Assembly: GCA_900552245.1 (NCBI GenBank)
Contig: URYY01000073.1
Span: 1-10,777, forward strand
Reading direction: 5' to 3'
Origin: an uncultured Opitutales bacterium
Lineage (GTDB): Bacteria; Verrucomicrobiota; Verrucomicrobiia; Opitutales; Intestinicryptomonadaceae
DNA length: 10,777 bases
Part shown: positions 1 to 6,074 of the stretch, piece by piece
Numbering within the stretch: position 1 is the stretch's first letter
How the letters are laid out: each line of letters opens with the position of its first letter
Made by a program: the position numbers and the translations under genes
Notes under the pieces: model-generated
Seen by the model: the letters and a program-made list of their open reading frames with translations, nothing else
Told to the model about the DNA's origin: nothing
Database searches by the model: none

Positions 1-2
1 GC

Positions 3-917
3 CACTTGATTGCAGATTTGGTTCCGGATATGGAGGCGCTGGGGCTCGAGAGAAGCAAATCAAAGCAAGATTCCGAAAGAGGCACTTACGAAATTTTGGA
101 AAACGAGCTTTTGGTTCCGAATTTCCACTCCATAAAGATAAAGGCTCCGGAGATGGCTAAGTACGCCAAGCCCGGGCAGTTTGCTATTTTAATGGCAAAT
201 CAAAACAGCGAGCGCTCGCCCTTTACAATTGTAGATTGGAGCGAGAAGGAGGGCTGGGTTCAGTTTGTCATTGAGGAGGTCGGCCGCTCGAGTTCGGAGC
301 TAGCAAGGTTAAAGAAGGGCGACTTCTTAGAGAGCGCGAGCGGGCCCCTGGGAACTCCGTTTGACTTCTCAAAGTTCAATAAGGATTCCAAGGTATTGCT
401 CTTGGGAGGTTGCTACGGAATTGCGGCTATATATCCAATCGCCCGCAAGTTAAAGCAGATGGGCGCGCGCGTCGTTGCCGCCATAGAGGCTTCAACAGCG
501 TTTATGGTATTCTTTGACAAGAAGCTCGCAGAGGTTTGCGACGAGGTTCACGTTCTAACGCGCGATGGAACCGCTGGCACCAAGGGCGATTGCGCTGCCT
601 ACTACAAGCAGCACGCAAAGGAATTCAACGCCGCAGTGAGTGTCGGTTGCGTATTTATGATGAAGCAGTGCTCGCGCCTCGCACCGGAAACTGAAATTTC
701 GCTTTGCGCGCTCAATCCCATAATGGTTGACGGAACCGGCATGTGCGGAGCTTGTCGAGTAAGCGTAGCGGGCGATACAAAGTTCGCCTGTGTCGACGGT
801 CCGTTCTTCGACTTGGGCAAGGTTGATTTTGACGAGCTTGCAAAGCGCAGAACTGCTTACTCGCTGCTTGAAATAGACGCTATGCCGCGCCATTTGGGCG
901 GGGCTTGCCACAAATAA
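3..917 (+). CDS. nfnA: NfnA-type FAD/NAD-binding subunit with [2Fe-2S] site (ferredoxin-NADP reductase alpha-like), probably 5'-partial
   Basis: Small flavoprotein subunit of an NADH-dependent ferredoxin:NADP+ oxidoreductase (NfnAB), a cytoplasmic electron-bifurcating complex; often annotated as sulfide dehydrogenase or dihydroorotate-dehydrogenase-like FAD/NAD-binding protein. Counting from a TTG at position 6 (303 residues): a ferredoxin-reductase-type FAD domain at about 28-122 (PGQFAILM, SPFTIVDW), a nucleotide-binding domain at about 128-225 (LLLGGCYGIAAIYPIARKL), and a C-terminal Fe-S segment with the pattern MVDGTGMCGAC at 240-250 plus C262 in FACVDGP. The Asp of VDGTG stands where PyrK proteins have a Cys; an Asp plus three Cys ligand set is known for NfnA. 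The frame is open to the window edge, and neither the TTG nor the ATG at 30 has a Shine-Dalgarno, so the true start probably lies upstream. The glutamate synthase-like subunit follows 18 bp later, which fixes this as NfnA rather than PyrK. Confidence 0.9.
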   Translation, partial: HLIADLVPDMEALGLERSKSKQDSERGTYEILENELLVPNFHSIKIKAPEMAKYAKPGQFAILMANQNSERSPFTIVDWSEKEGWVQFVIEEVGRSSSELARLKKGDFLESASGPLGTPFDFSKFNKDSKVLLLGGCYGIAAIYPIARKLKQMGARVVAAIEASTAFMVFFDKKLAEVCDEVHVLTRDGTAGTKGDCAAYYKQHAKEFNAAVSVGCVFMMKQCSRLAPETEISLCALNPIMVDGTGMCGACRVSVAGDTKFACVDGPFFDLGKVDFDELAKRRTAYSLLEIDAMPRHLGGACHK

Positions 918-935
918 TTTAAAGAGGTGTTCGCA

Positions 936-2384
936 ATGTCTGAAAATGTTGTAAGAAAGTTGAGAGCTTCGGGTTTGCCGCGCCACGCTATGCCGGAACA
1001 AAACCCAAAGAAGCGAGCCACCAATTTTGAGGAAGTGCCCTTGGGCTTTTCCTTGGAAGTAGCGATGGAAGAGGCTACGCGCTGTCTGCATTGCCCAAAG
1101 CCGAGGTGCGTGGCGGCTTGCCCTGTCAACATAAATATTCCCGATTTCGTGGGTTCTATAGCAGAGGGTAAAATAGAGGAAGCTGCCGCAAAGTTGAAGA
1201 CGCAGAGCGCGCTTTCTGCCGTTTGCGGAAGAGTCTGCCCTCAGGAGTTGCAGTGCGAGGGTTCCTGCATATTGGGGCTTAGGTCAAAGCCTCTTTCAAT
1301 CGGAGCTCTCGAGCGTTTTGCGGCGGATTACGTGCGCGAAAATCACTTGGAGAAGATTCCGCAGAAGGCGGCGCCAACGGGCAAGAAAGTAGCGGTTATA
1401 GGTTCGGGGCCTGCAGGGATAACGGCGGCTTTGGATTTGGCCTTGGCAGGGCATGAGGTTGACGTATTTGAGGCCTTGCACTTCCCGGGAGGTGTATTGA
1501 TGTACGGAATACCGCAATTCCGCCTGCCCAAGGAAATTGTTTTGCACGAGGTAAATACCCTGAAGAGCTTGGGTGTGAATATACATCTAAACCATCTCGT
1601 AGGAAAGATGGAGACGATAGACGAGCTTCTCGCAAAGGGATATGATGCGATATTCATTGGCTCCGGCGCGGGGCTTCCGAACTTTATGGGCATTCCGGGC
1701 GAAAATAGCGTTGGCGTATTCTCGGCAAATGAATTCCTCACGCGCTTTAATCTGATGAAGGCTTACGATTTCCCGCATCACGGAACAACGCCCATACGAG
1801 CAAAGCACATTATTACTGTTGGCGGTGGCAATGTAGCTATGGACGCCGCAAGAACCGCCCTGAGAGCCGGTGCAAAATCTACACTCGTTTATCGCAGAGC
1901 GCGCGAGCAGATGCCTGCGAGAGCTGAGGAAGTGCACCACGCAGAGCAGGAGGGAGTAAACTTTAAGTTGTTAACGGCTCCAAAGAGGGTTGTGGCAGAC
2001 GAGAAAAGCAGGGTAATTGGACTTGAGTGCATACAGATGCAGCTAGGCGAGCCAGATGCTTCAGGCAGGCGAAGCGTTGTCGAAATTCCGGGTACTGAGT
2101 TTGTGATAGAGTGCGATGCTGTTGTGGCTGCGATAGGAAACCGTCCGAACCCGCTAATTCCCATGACTTGCTCGAGCTTGAAGACTACGCGCAAGGGGAC
2201 TTTGGAGGTCGATCCCGTAACCTTGCAAACTTCCATTCCGGGAGTCTTTGCAGGCGGCGACGTTGTAAGCGGGGCTGCTACTGTAATTAGCGCTATGGGG
2301 CAGGCGAAGAAGGCCGCGGCAAACATAAATAAATATTTGCGCGGAGAACCCTTGAATGAAGCGCCTGCGAATACTGCTAAGTAA
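936..2384 (+). CDS. gltA: NADPH-dependent glutamate synthase-like flavoprotein, NfnB/GltA (482 aa)
   Basis: Large subunit partner of the preceding gene. In NfnAB it carries two [4Fe-4S] clusters and the bifurcating FAD and binds NADP(H); homologues are widely annotated as homotetrameric NADPH glutamate synthase GltA. Numbering from ATG 936: an N-terminal Fe-S domain with Cys 50, 53, 58 and 62 (CLHCPKPRCVAAC) and Cys 97, 101, 107 and 111 (CGRVCPQELQCEGSC), then an FAD-binding GSGPAG at 156-161, and a second dinucleotide fold near 295-302 (VGGGNVAMDAA). The motif FAGGDVVSGAATV close to the C-terminus is the usual closing FAD contact. Length is normal for the family. ATG 936 is preferred to the in-frame GTG at 927 because AAAGAGG at 921-927 is well spaced from it. 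A GltD role with a distant GltB cannot be excluded, but the nfnA neighbour argues for NfnB. Confidence 0.93.
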   Translation: MSENVVRKLRASGLPRHAMPEQNPKKRATNFEEVPLGFSLEVAMEEATRCLHCPKPRCVAACPVNINIPDFVGSIAEGKIEEAAAKLKTQSALSAVCGRVCPQELQCEGSCILGLRSKPLSIGALERFAADYVRENHLEKIPQKAAPTGKKVAVIGSGPAGITAALDLALAGHEVDVFEALHFPGGVLMYGIPQFRLPKEIVLHEVNTLKSLGVNIHLNHLVGKMETIDELLAKGYDAIFIGSGAGLPNFMGIPGENSVGVFSANEFLTRFNLMKAYDFPHHGTTPIRAKHIITVGGGNVAMDAARTALRAGAKSTLVYRRAREQMPARAEEVHHAEQEGVNFKLLTAPKRVVADEKSRVIGLECIQMQLGEPDASGRRSVVEIPGTEFVIECDAVVAAIGNRPNPLIPMTCSSLKTTRKGTLEVDPVTLQTSIPGVFAGGDVVSGAATVISAMGQAKKAAANINKYLRGEPLNEAPANTAK

Positions 2385-3138
2385 TGACGACGGCATAGAC
2401 TCTCCGTTTTTAGGCCGCTTTCTGGAGGCGTTCTCTGGTAGCGGCGCGGAGGTTTTGGCGGTGGTGCCGGCTTGCGAGCAAAGTTGGATTGGCAGGGCCT
2501 ATTCGCGCCACAAAAAATTGACTCTCAAAAGTCGCGGTAAGATAGGCGGCGCCGAGTGCTTTACCGTGGACGGAACTCCGTCTGATTGCGTAAATATAGC
2601 TCTCGGGCACCTCTTTGAAGATGGAAGGCTTCCCGACGCGGTGGTGTCGGGCTTAAATATAGGTCAGAATTTGGGAATGCCGCTTTTGTGGAGCTCTGGA
2701 ACATTTTCGGCTGCTGCTGAAGGTGCCGGGTGGGGCTTGCCGGCCTTTGCATTCTCTCAGCAACTTGCCAGCGAATTTTACGAAATTTGCAGACTAAAGC
2801 ACGCGCCCGCTCCAGAGGCTTTAGATAAGATTTTGCTGGCATCTTGCAGAAAGAGCGCGGAGCTTTTAAATGAATTTCTACTCAATCAAAAGTGCAAGAG
2901 AGGCGAGGTCTGCAACGTCAATTTCCCGCTCGACTACTCCGAGTCAACGCCCCTTAAAGAGAGCGTCGCGGCGGTCGTTAAGATGTGCTCCCTCTACAGG
3001 CGCAGCGGCGATGACTCGTTTGACTTTAAATACGCAATAGCCGAGGCCGAAAATCCCGAGAGCCTAAACGATATGCAGTGCCTTAAAAACTCTTGGGCTT
3101 CCTACTCTTTTATAAAAATTGCCGATTTCAAGGATTGA
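2356..3138 (+). CDS. surE: SurE-family 5'/3'-nucleotidase (260 aa)
   Basis: Metal-dependent phosphatase acting on nucleoside monophosphates, in the cytoplasm. The N-terminus has the family signature LLSNDDGIDSP with the metal-binding Asp pair D11-D12. The loop Ser is S43 (PACEQSWIG), then comes VDGTPSDCV at 71-79 and the active-site stretch VSGLNIGQN with N101, followed by SSGTFSAAAEGA. This set covers the metal ligands expected of SurE. The region after S43 (GRAYSRHKKLTL) is more basic than the common RSGAS form but still ends in the usual xLTL strand. The length is typical. ATG 2356 has GGAG at 2343-2346 and lies 29 bp inside the end of gltA, so translation is probably coupled. It is a housekeeping gene with no visible functional tie to NfnAB. 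Confidence 0.95.
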   Translation: MKRLRILLSNDDGIDSPFLGRFLEAFSGSGAEVLAVVPACEQSWIGRAYSRHKKLTLKSRGKIGGAECFTVDGTPSDCVNIALGHLFEDGRLPDAVVSGLNIGQNLGMPLLWSSGTFSAAAEGAGWGLPAFAFSQQLASEFYEICRLKHAPAPEALDKILLASCRKSAELLNEFLLNQKCKRGEVCNVNFPLDYSESTPLKESVAAVVKMCSLYRRSGDDSFDFKYAIAEAENPESLNDMQCLKNSWASYSFIKIADFKD

Positions 3139-3893
3139 GTGAATCTCTGCAAAAATTTCTAGCATCTGCGGGGAAGAGTGCGAAGAGCTTCCTCTTAGAT
3201 TTGATATTTCCCAGGCATTGCGTATCTTGCGGAAAGCCGAACCCAAAGGGGGTTTACGAGTATCTTTGCCAAGATTGCGCAGACGGCGTGTTTTCCCACC
3301 AGTTAAATCGATGCAAGCGTTGCTCGGAAATTGTCGGGGGCGATGTGCCTGTTCGAAGGTGCGCTAAGTGTGAGGGGCAGAACTTTAACTTTGAGGAGTC
3401 CCGCGTGGTTTGCGAGTATGCGGATGCTGGGAGGGATTTAATTTTGGAGTTAAAGTACAAAGGCGGCGTTTGGGTTGCGTCTGACATGGCCAAAATGTGC
3501 GAAAAGCTCGCTGATTTTGACGAGTATTTTCGCGATGCTTTTCTAGTTCCTGTGCCGATACACAGCTCCAGAAAATTGAAGCGCGGCTACAACCAAAGCG
3601 AAAAAATAGCGCGCGCTATATGTGAGAATTTTAAGCACCTAAACCTGCACTTGGCTGAAATTTTAAAGCGTGTAAAGCCGACACCCACCGAGACTCTACT
3701 CAGCAGGCAGGACAGGGCTGAGAACGTTAAAAACGCCTTTAAAATCGTGGCTAACAACGTCCCGAAAGACGCAAACATTATAGTGCTAGACGATGTCATG
3801 ACAAGCGGCGCTACCTTGAACGAGTGTGCCAGGGTTCTAAAGCGCTCGGGATTTGAGAATGTCAGGGCATTTGCCTTTGCGCGGCGCTCGTAA
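3093..3893 (+). CDS. comF: ComF family phosphoribosyltransferase-like protein
   Basis: Homologue of ComF/GntX, proteins with a zinc-ribbon-like N-terminus and a type I phosphoribosyltransferase fold; ComF is needed for natural transformation in several bacteria, but its reaction is unproven. Numbered from TTG 3093 (266 residues): Cys pairs at 43/46, 59/62, 74/77 and 90/93, the ComF motif RKLKRGYNQSE at 160-170, PTETLLSRQDRAENVKNAF at 198-216, and the PRPP-binding loop IIVLDDVMTSGAT at 229-241. The start is not settled. TTG 3093 overlaps surE by 46 bp; TTG 3135 gives a 4-bp TTGA overlap with the surE stop and a 252-residue product; no in-frame ATG precedes the first Cys pair. AAGGA at 3130-3134 abuts TTG 3135 and is too close for a normal Shine-Dalgarno. 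The family assignment is firm, and its job here is inferred only. Confidence 0.9.
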   Translation: MGFLLFYKNCRFQGLSESLQKFLASAGKSAKSFLLDLIFPRHCVSCGKPNPKGVYEYLCQDCADGVFSHQLNRCKRCSEIVGGDVPVRRCAKCEGQNFNFEESRVVCEYADAGRDLILELKYKGGVWVASDMAKMCEKLADFDEYFRDAFLVPVPIHSSRKLKRGYNQSEKIARAICENFKHLNLHLAEILKRVKPTPTETLLSRQDRAENVKNAFKIVANNVPKDANIIVLDDVMTSGATLNECARVLKRSGFENVRAFAFARRS

Positions 3894-3985
3894 ATGAGGA
3901 AGAGGGCTCGGATTGTCCGCTTTGGGGCTCTTTCTAAAGTGTGCGTCTATTTTGAATCAGGCAATCTTTGCCAATTTCTACTCAG

Positions 3986-4012
3986 ATTTTAGCTTTACAA
4001 GGCCTCTAAAAT
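3986..4012. repeat. 7-bp perfect inverted repeat upstream of the lipoprotein gene
   Basis: ATTTTAG at 3986-3992 is exactly mirrored by CTAAAAT at 4006-4012 with a 13-base loop. The stem is AT-rich and no T-run follows, so it is a poor intrinsic terminator. It straddles the possible -35 of the next promoter and might be an operator, or chance. Confidence 0.3.
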
Positions 4013-4022
4013 AGGCGAGAAT
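3994..4022 (+). promoter_or_regulatory. possible sigma-70-type promoter of the lipoprotein gene
   Basis: TTTACA at 3994-3999 (5 of 6 to TTGACA) and GAGAAT at 4017-4022 (4 of 6 to TATAAT) are separated by exactly 17 bases. This would start transcription near 4029, about 20 bases before the ATG at 4050. The rest of 3894-4049 holds nothing I can name. The call is from consensus matching alone. Confidence 0.35.
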
Positions 4023-4049
4023 TACGTAGCTTTTTCTATCTAATTACAC

Positions 4050-4520
4050 ATGAATCAAAGAATGCGCGGCTTTAACTATTTTAAATTTTTTGCGGCTATG
4101 TGTGCAGTGCTCTTACTCGCCGCCTGTTCCGCTTTGTTTACGCCATACAATAGAATTACGCTGAGGCTTGACGATTCAGAAGCTGTTTGCGAAGTTGGCG
4201 ATATTGTGATTGTAAGCCTGGATTCAAATCCGACCACGGGTTACGATTGGACTCCGGTGTCATACAATTCCTCCATACTAAAACTAGAATCCCGCAACTT
4301 TATAAAGAGCAGTGAATTTATGCGAAGGGCGGAGAATATCGTATCGGCGGGATCTTTTGAGGCGAATGAGCTTGTGGGCGCAGCCGGTGTCACTGAGATT
4401 GCCTTTGTAGCCCAGCATCCGGGAGAATCGGAGATAAAATTGGAATACGAACGCCCTTGGGAGGGGAAGTCAACGCGCGAGGCCGTCTTTAAGATAAAAG
4501 TGATGGACGATACAAACTAA
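4050..4520 (+). CDS. lipoprotein with chagasin-type (I42) cysteine protease inhibitor domain (156 aa)
   Basis: Exported lipoprotein predicted to inhibit papain-like cysteine proteases. A signal peptide (basic start, hydrophobic stretch about 12-25) ends in the lipobox LAAC with the acylated C26. The mature part carries the three loops that define chagasin/I42 inhibitors: NPTTGYDW at 60-67, the GAAG loop at 110-113 (in place of GxGG), and RPWE at 135-138, preceded by the expected strand PGESEIKLEYE. These loops are the ones that enter the protease active-site cleft in the known complexes. The residue after C26 is Ser, which in enterobacterial rules favours outer-membrane sorting. ATG 4050 has no Shine-Dalgarno; ATG 4062 is an alternative that keeps a basic start. 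The gene is isolated by gaps of 156 and 192 bp, so it is probably monocistronic. The target protease is unknown: it could be endogenous, from a competitor or from a host. Confidence 0.85.
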   Translation: MNQRMRGFNYFKFFAAMCAVLLLAACSALFTPYNRITLRLDDSEAVCEVGDIVIVSLDSNPTTGYDWTPVSYNSSILKLESRNFIKSSEFMRRAENIVSAGSFEANELVGAAGVTEIAFVAQHPGESEIKLEYERPWEGKSTREAVFKIKVMDDTN

Positions 4521-4567
4521 TTTAACGAATTTAGGCCGGTATGTTGGACTAATTGCACATTATTTTT

Positions 4568-4575
4568 AAGCGCTT
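4568..4575. promoter_or_regulatory. LacI/GalR-family-like operator core (palindrome)
   Basis: AAGCGCTT is a perfect 8-bp palindrome inside an AT-rich surround. It matches the AAnCGnTT core common to operators of LacI/GalR-family regulators, which often control sugar genes, and it lies 138 bp before the oxidoreductase start. No LacI-type gene is present in the window, so this is a sequence resemblance only. Confidence 0.3.
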
Positions 4576-4580
4576 TTAGA

Positions 4581-4669
4581 ATTTGTACTGTCATAAAATT
4601 CGCTTGCAATCGTTCCAATATGTGGCGTATGCTCGAACAGTACATTCTAGTTTTACTTCATTTGTACTG
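4581..4669 (+). repeat. 10-bp direct repeat with a third inverted GTACTG copy (candidate operator cluster)
   Basis: ATTTGTACTG occurs at 4581-4590 and again at 4660-4669. Between them ACAGTAC at 4637-4643 is the reverse complement of the extended first copy (GTACTGT, 4585-4591). Three copies of the GTACTG core in a 192-bp non-coding gap suggest binding sites for a regulator of the downstream unit. I saw no convincing -35/-10 pair in 4521-4712, so the promoter position is unknown. Confidence 0.45.
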
Positions 4670-4712
4670 CAGAAATCAGATTGCTTGATACTTTAACTTA
4701 ACACACAAATAT

Positions 4713-6050
4713 ATGAGCAGAAAAAATTACACAAGAAGGGGGTTCTTTAAAACTGCCTCGCTTACGGGCGCCGGATTTTTAATTGCGTCCAACCTATTTG
4801 CCAGAAATTGCGTTTCCGCAAATGGCAGGATAAACATGGGGGTCATCGGTTGCGGAAAGATGGCAGACGGCCACATAGGTGGTATGATTGACAACAAAAA
4901 GTGCAGGTTGGTAGCCCTTTGCGACGTTGATAGCGCAAGAATGAATTACCAAAAGCAGCGCATTGAAAATGCCTATAAATCTCGCGGAATTGCGGCGGAT
5001 TCCCTCAAGACTTTCAAAGATTTTAGAGAGCTTTTGGCGGAGCCCGGCATAGATGCAGTTTTAATTGCAACTCCGGACCACTGGCATGCAATTCCCGCAA
5101 TTTGCGCTGCAGAGGCTGGCAAGGCGGTATATTGCGAAAAGCCGCTGACATTTACAGTTGCTGAGGGCCGCAAAGTGGTAGAGGCTGTTAAGCGTACTGG
5201 AGCCGTATTCCAAGTTGGTTCCCAACAGCGCTCGTCGCCCGAATTTAGAAGGGCTGTGGAGCTTGTTAGAAACGGCTATGCGGGAGATATAAAGGAAGTC
5301 TGGGTGGGCGTTAGCGTAGGCGGCCCAGAGCCCATGAATTGGAAGCCCGAGCAGTGCCCGGAAACTATAGATTGGGAAATGTGGTGCGGCCCGGCTCCAT
5401 ACAATCCGTACTTCTCAAATTTGCTTCCAAAATTCAACCCCGACAGGCCCTATGACCATGGTTGGAATGCTTGGAGATCCCACATAGATTACGGAAACGG
5501 CAGCCAGGCCGACTGGGGTGCCCACCAGTTCGACATTGCGATGTGGGGCTTGGGGCTCGACGGAAAGGGCATAAAATATATAAATGTTAGCGACAAGGGC
5601 GATATGCCCGGCGGCAAGGGCTGGAGGCAATACAAGTATGTCACAGAATCCGGAATTCCGCTTTACAAGGGCCTGTATCCAAAATCTCCAAAGAAGATTG
5701 ACGGAGGTTTGACTTTCGTGGGCACTGAAGGCGTTATAGCGGCCTCTCGCGGCCATTTCTATTCGAGCAATCCCGCTCTTGAAACGGCAAAGCTAAACGA
5801 CGGCGACGAATTTGTGTTAAATTCGGACAACCATCGCGATAATTTCTTTGATGCAGTATTAAAAGGTACTCCTCTTGCGGCTCCCGTTGAGGTTGGTCAC
5901 TCGTCTTGCACACTCTGCATACTTGGCAACATAGCCAACAATTTGGGGCGCGACCTAGAGTGGAATTGGCGCACTGAAAAGTTCGTAAATGACGAAGAGG
6001 CAAATAGATTCCTTAGCCGCAAAAATCGCGGACAGTGGGCTATGTACTAA
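4713..6050 (+). CDS. Tat-exported Gfo/Idh/MocA family oxidoreductase (445 aa)
   Basis: NAD(P)-binding oxidoreductase-fold protein, probably periplasmic and acting on a sugar or glycoside. The N-terminus is a twin-arginine signal, TRRGFFK at 7-13 with R8-R9, followed by a hydrophobic segment to about residue 30. The dinucleotide-binding start is GVIGCGKMADGHIGG (43-57), then PDHWHA at 121-126 and the family motif EKPLT at 142-146, whose Lys is a conserved catalytic-site residue in Gfo/Idh/MocA enzymes. The C-terminal domain contains QVGSQQRSS at 167-175 and DWGAHQFDIAMWGL at 267-280. Tat export fits a folded enzyme with a tightly held cofactor, as in Zymomonas glucose-fructose oxidoreductase. 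The substrate cannot be read from sequence; NAD-dependent glycosidases (GH109) share this fold, but I do not see the segments I associate with that family. No Shine-Dalgarno precedes ATG 4713. The secreted protein gene follows after 24 bp. Confidence 0.92.
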   Translation: MSRKNYTRRGFFKTASLTGAGFLIASNLFARNCVSANGRINMGVIGCGKMADGHIGGMIDNKKCRLVALCDVDSARMNYQKQRIENAYKSRGIAADSLKTFKDFRELLAEPGIDAVLIATPDHWHAIPAICAAEAGKAVYCEKPLTFTVAEGRKVVEAVKRTGAVFQVGSQQRSSPEFRRAVELVRNGYAGDIKEVWVGVSVGGPEPMNWKPEQCPETIDWEMWCGPAPYNPYFSNLLPKFNPDRPYDHGWNAWRSHIDYGNGSQADWGAHQFDIAMWGLGLDGKGIKYINVSDKGDMPGGKGWRQYKYVTESGIPLYKGLYPKSPKKIDGGLTFVGTEGVIAASRGHFYSSNPALETAKLNDGDEFVLNSDNHRDNFFDAVLKGTPLAAPVEVGHSSCTLCILGNIANNLGRDLEWNWRTEKFVNDEEANRFLSRKNRGQWAMY

Positions 6051-6074
6051 AATCGAAAGAGGAGAACTTATAAG

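Noticed and set aside
3..917. Calling the first gene pyrK (dihydroorotate dehydrogenase electron transfer subunit) because pyrB and pyrC are nearby
   Set aside because: The Fe-S segment has VDGTGMCGAC with Asp in place of the PyrK Cys, no pyrD adjoins it, and the neighbour is the NfnB/GltA subunit.
3898..3933. Possible terminator after comF (AAGAG...CTCTT with an inner CGGA/TCCG hairpin)
   Set aside because: The two stems do not stack into one hairpin and only a three-base T-run follows, so it is too weak to call.
3894..3992. 32-codon frame whose ATG directly abuts the comF stop (TAAATG), product rich in Arg at its start
   Set aside because: No Shine-Dalgarno, no recognisable family, ends inside the inverted repeat, and its length is within chance expectation for a short open frame.
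4713..6050. Assigning the exported oxidoreductase to the GH109 alpha-N-acetylgalactosaminidases on length and Tat signal
   Set aside because: The match is in general fold, length and export only; the DWGAHQFDIAMWGL region is that of generic Gfo/Idh/MocA proteins and I could not see GH109-specific segments.
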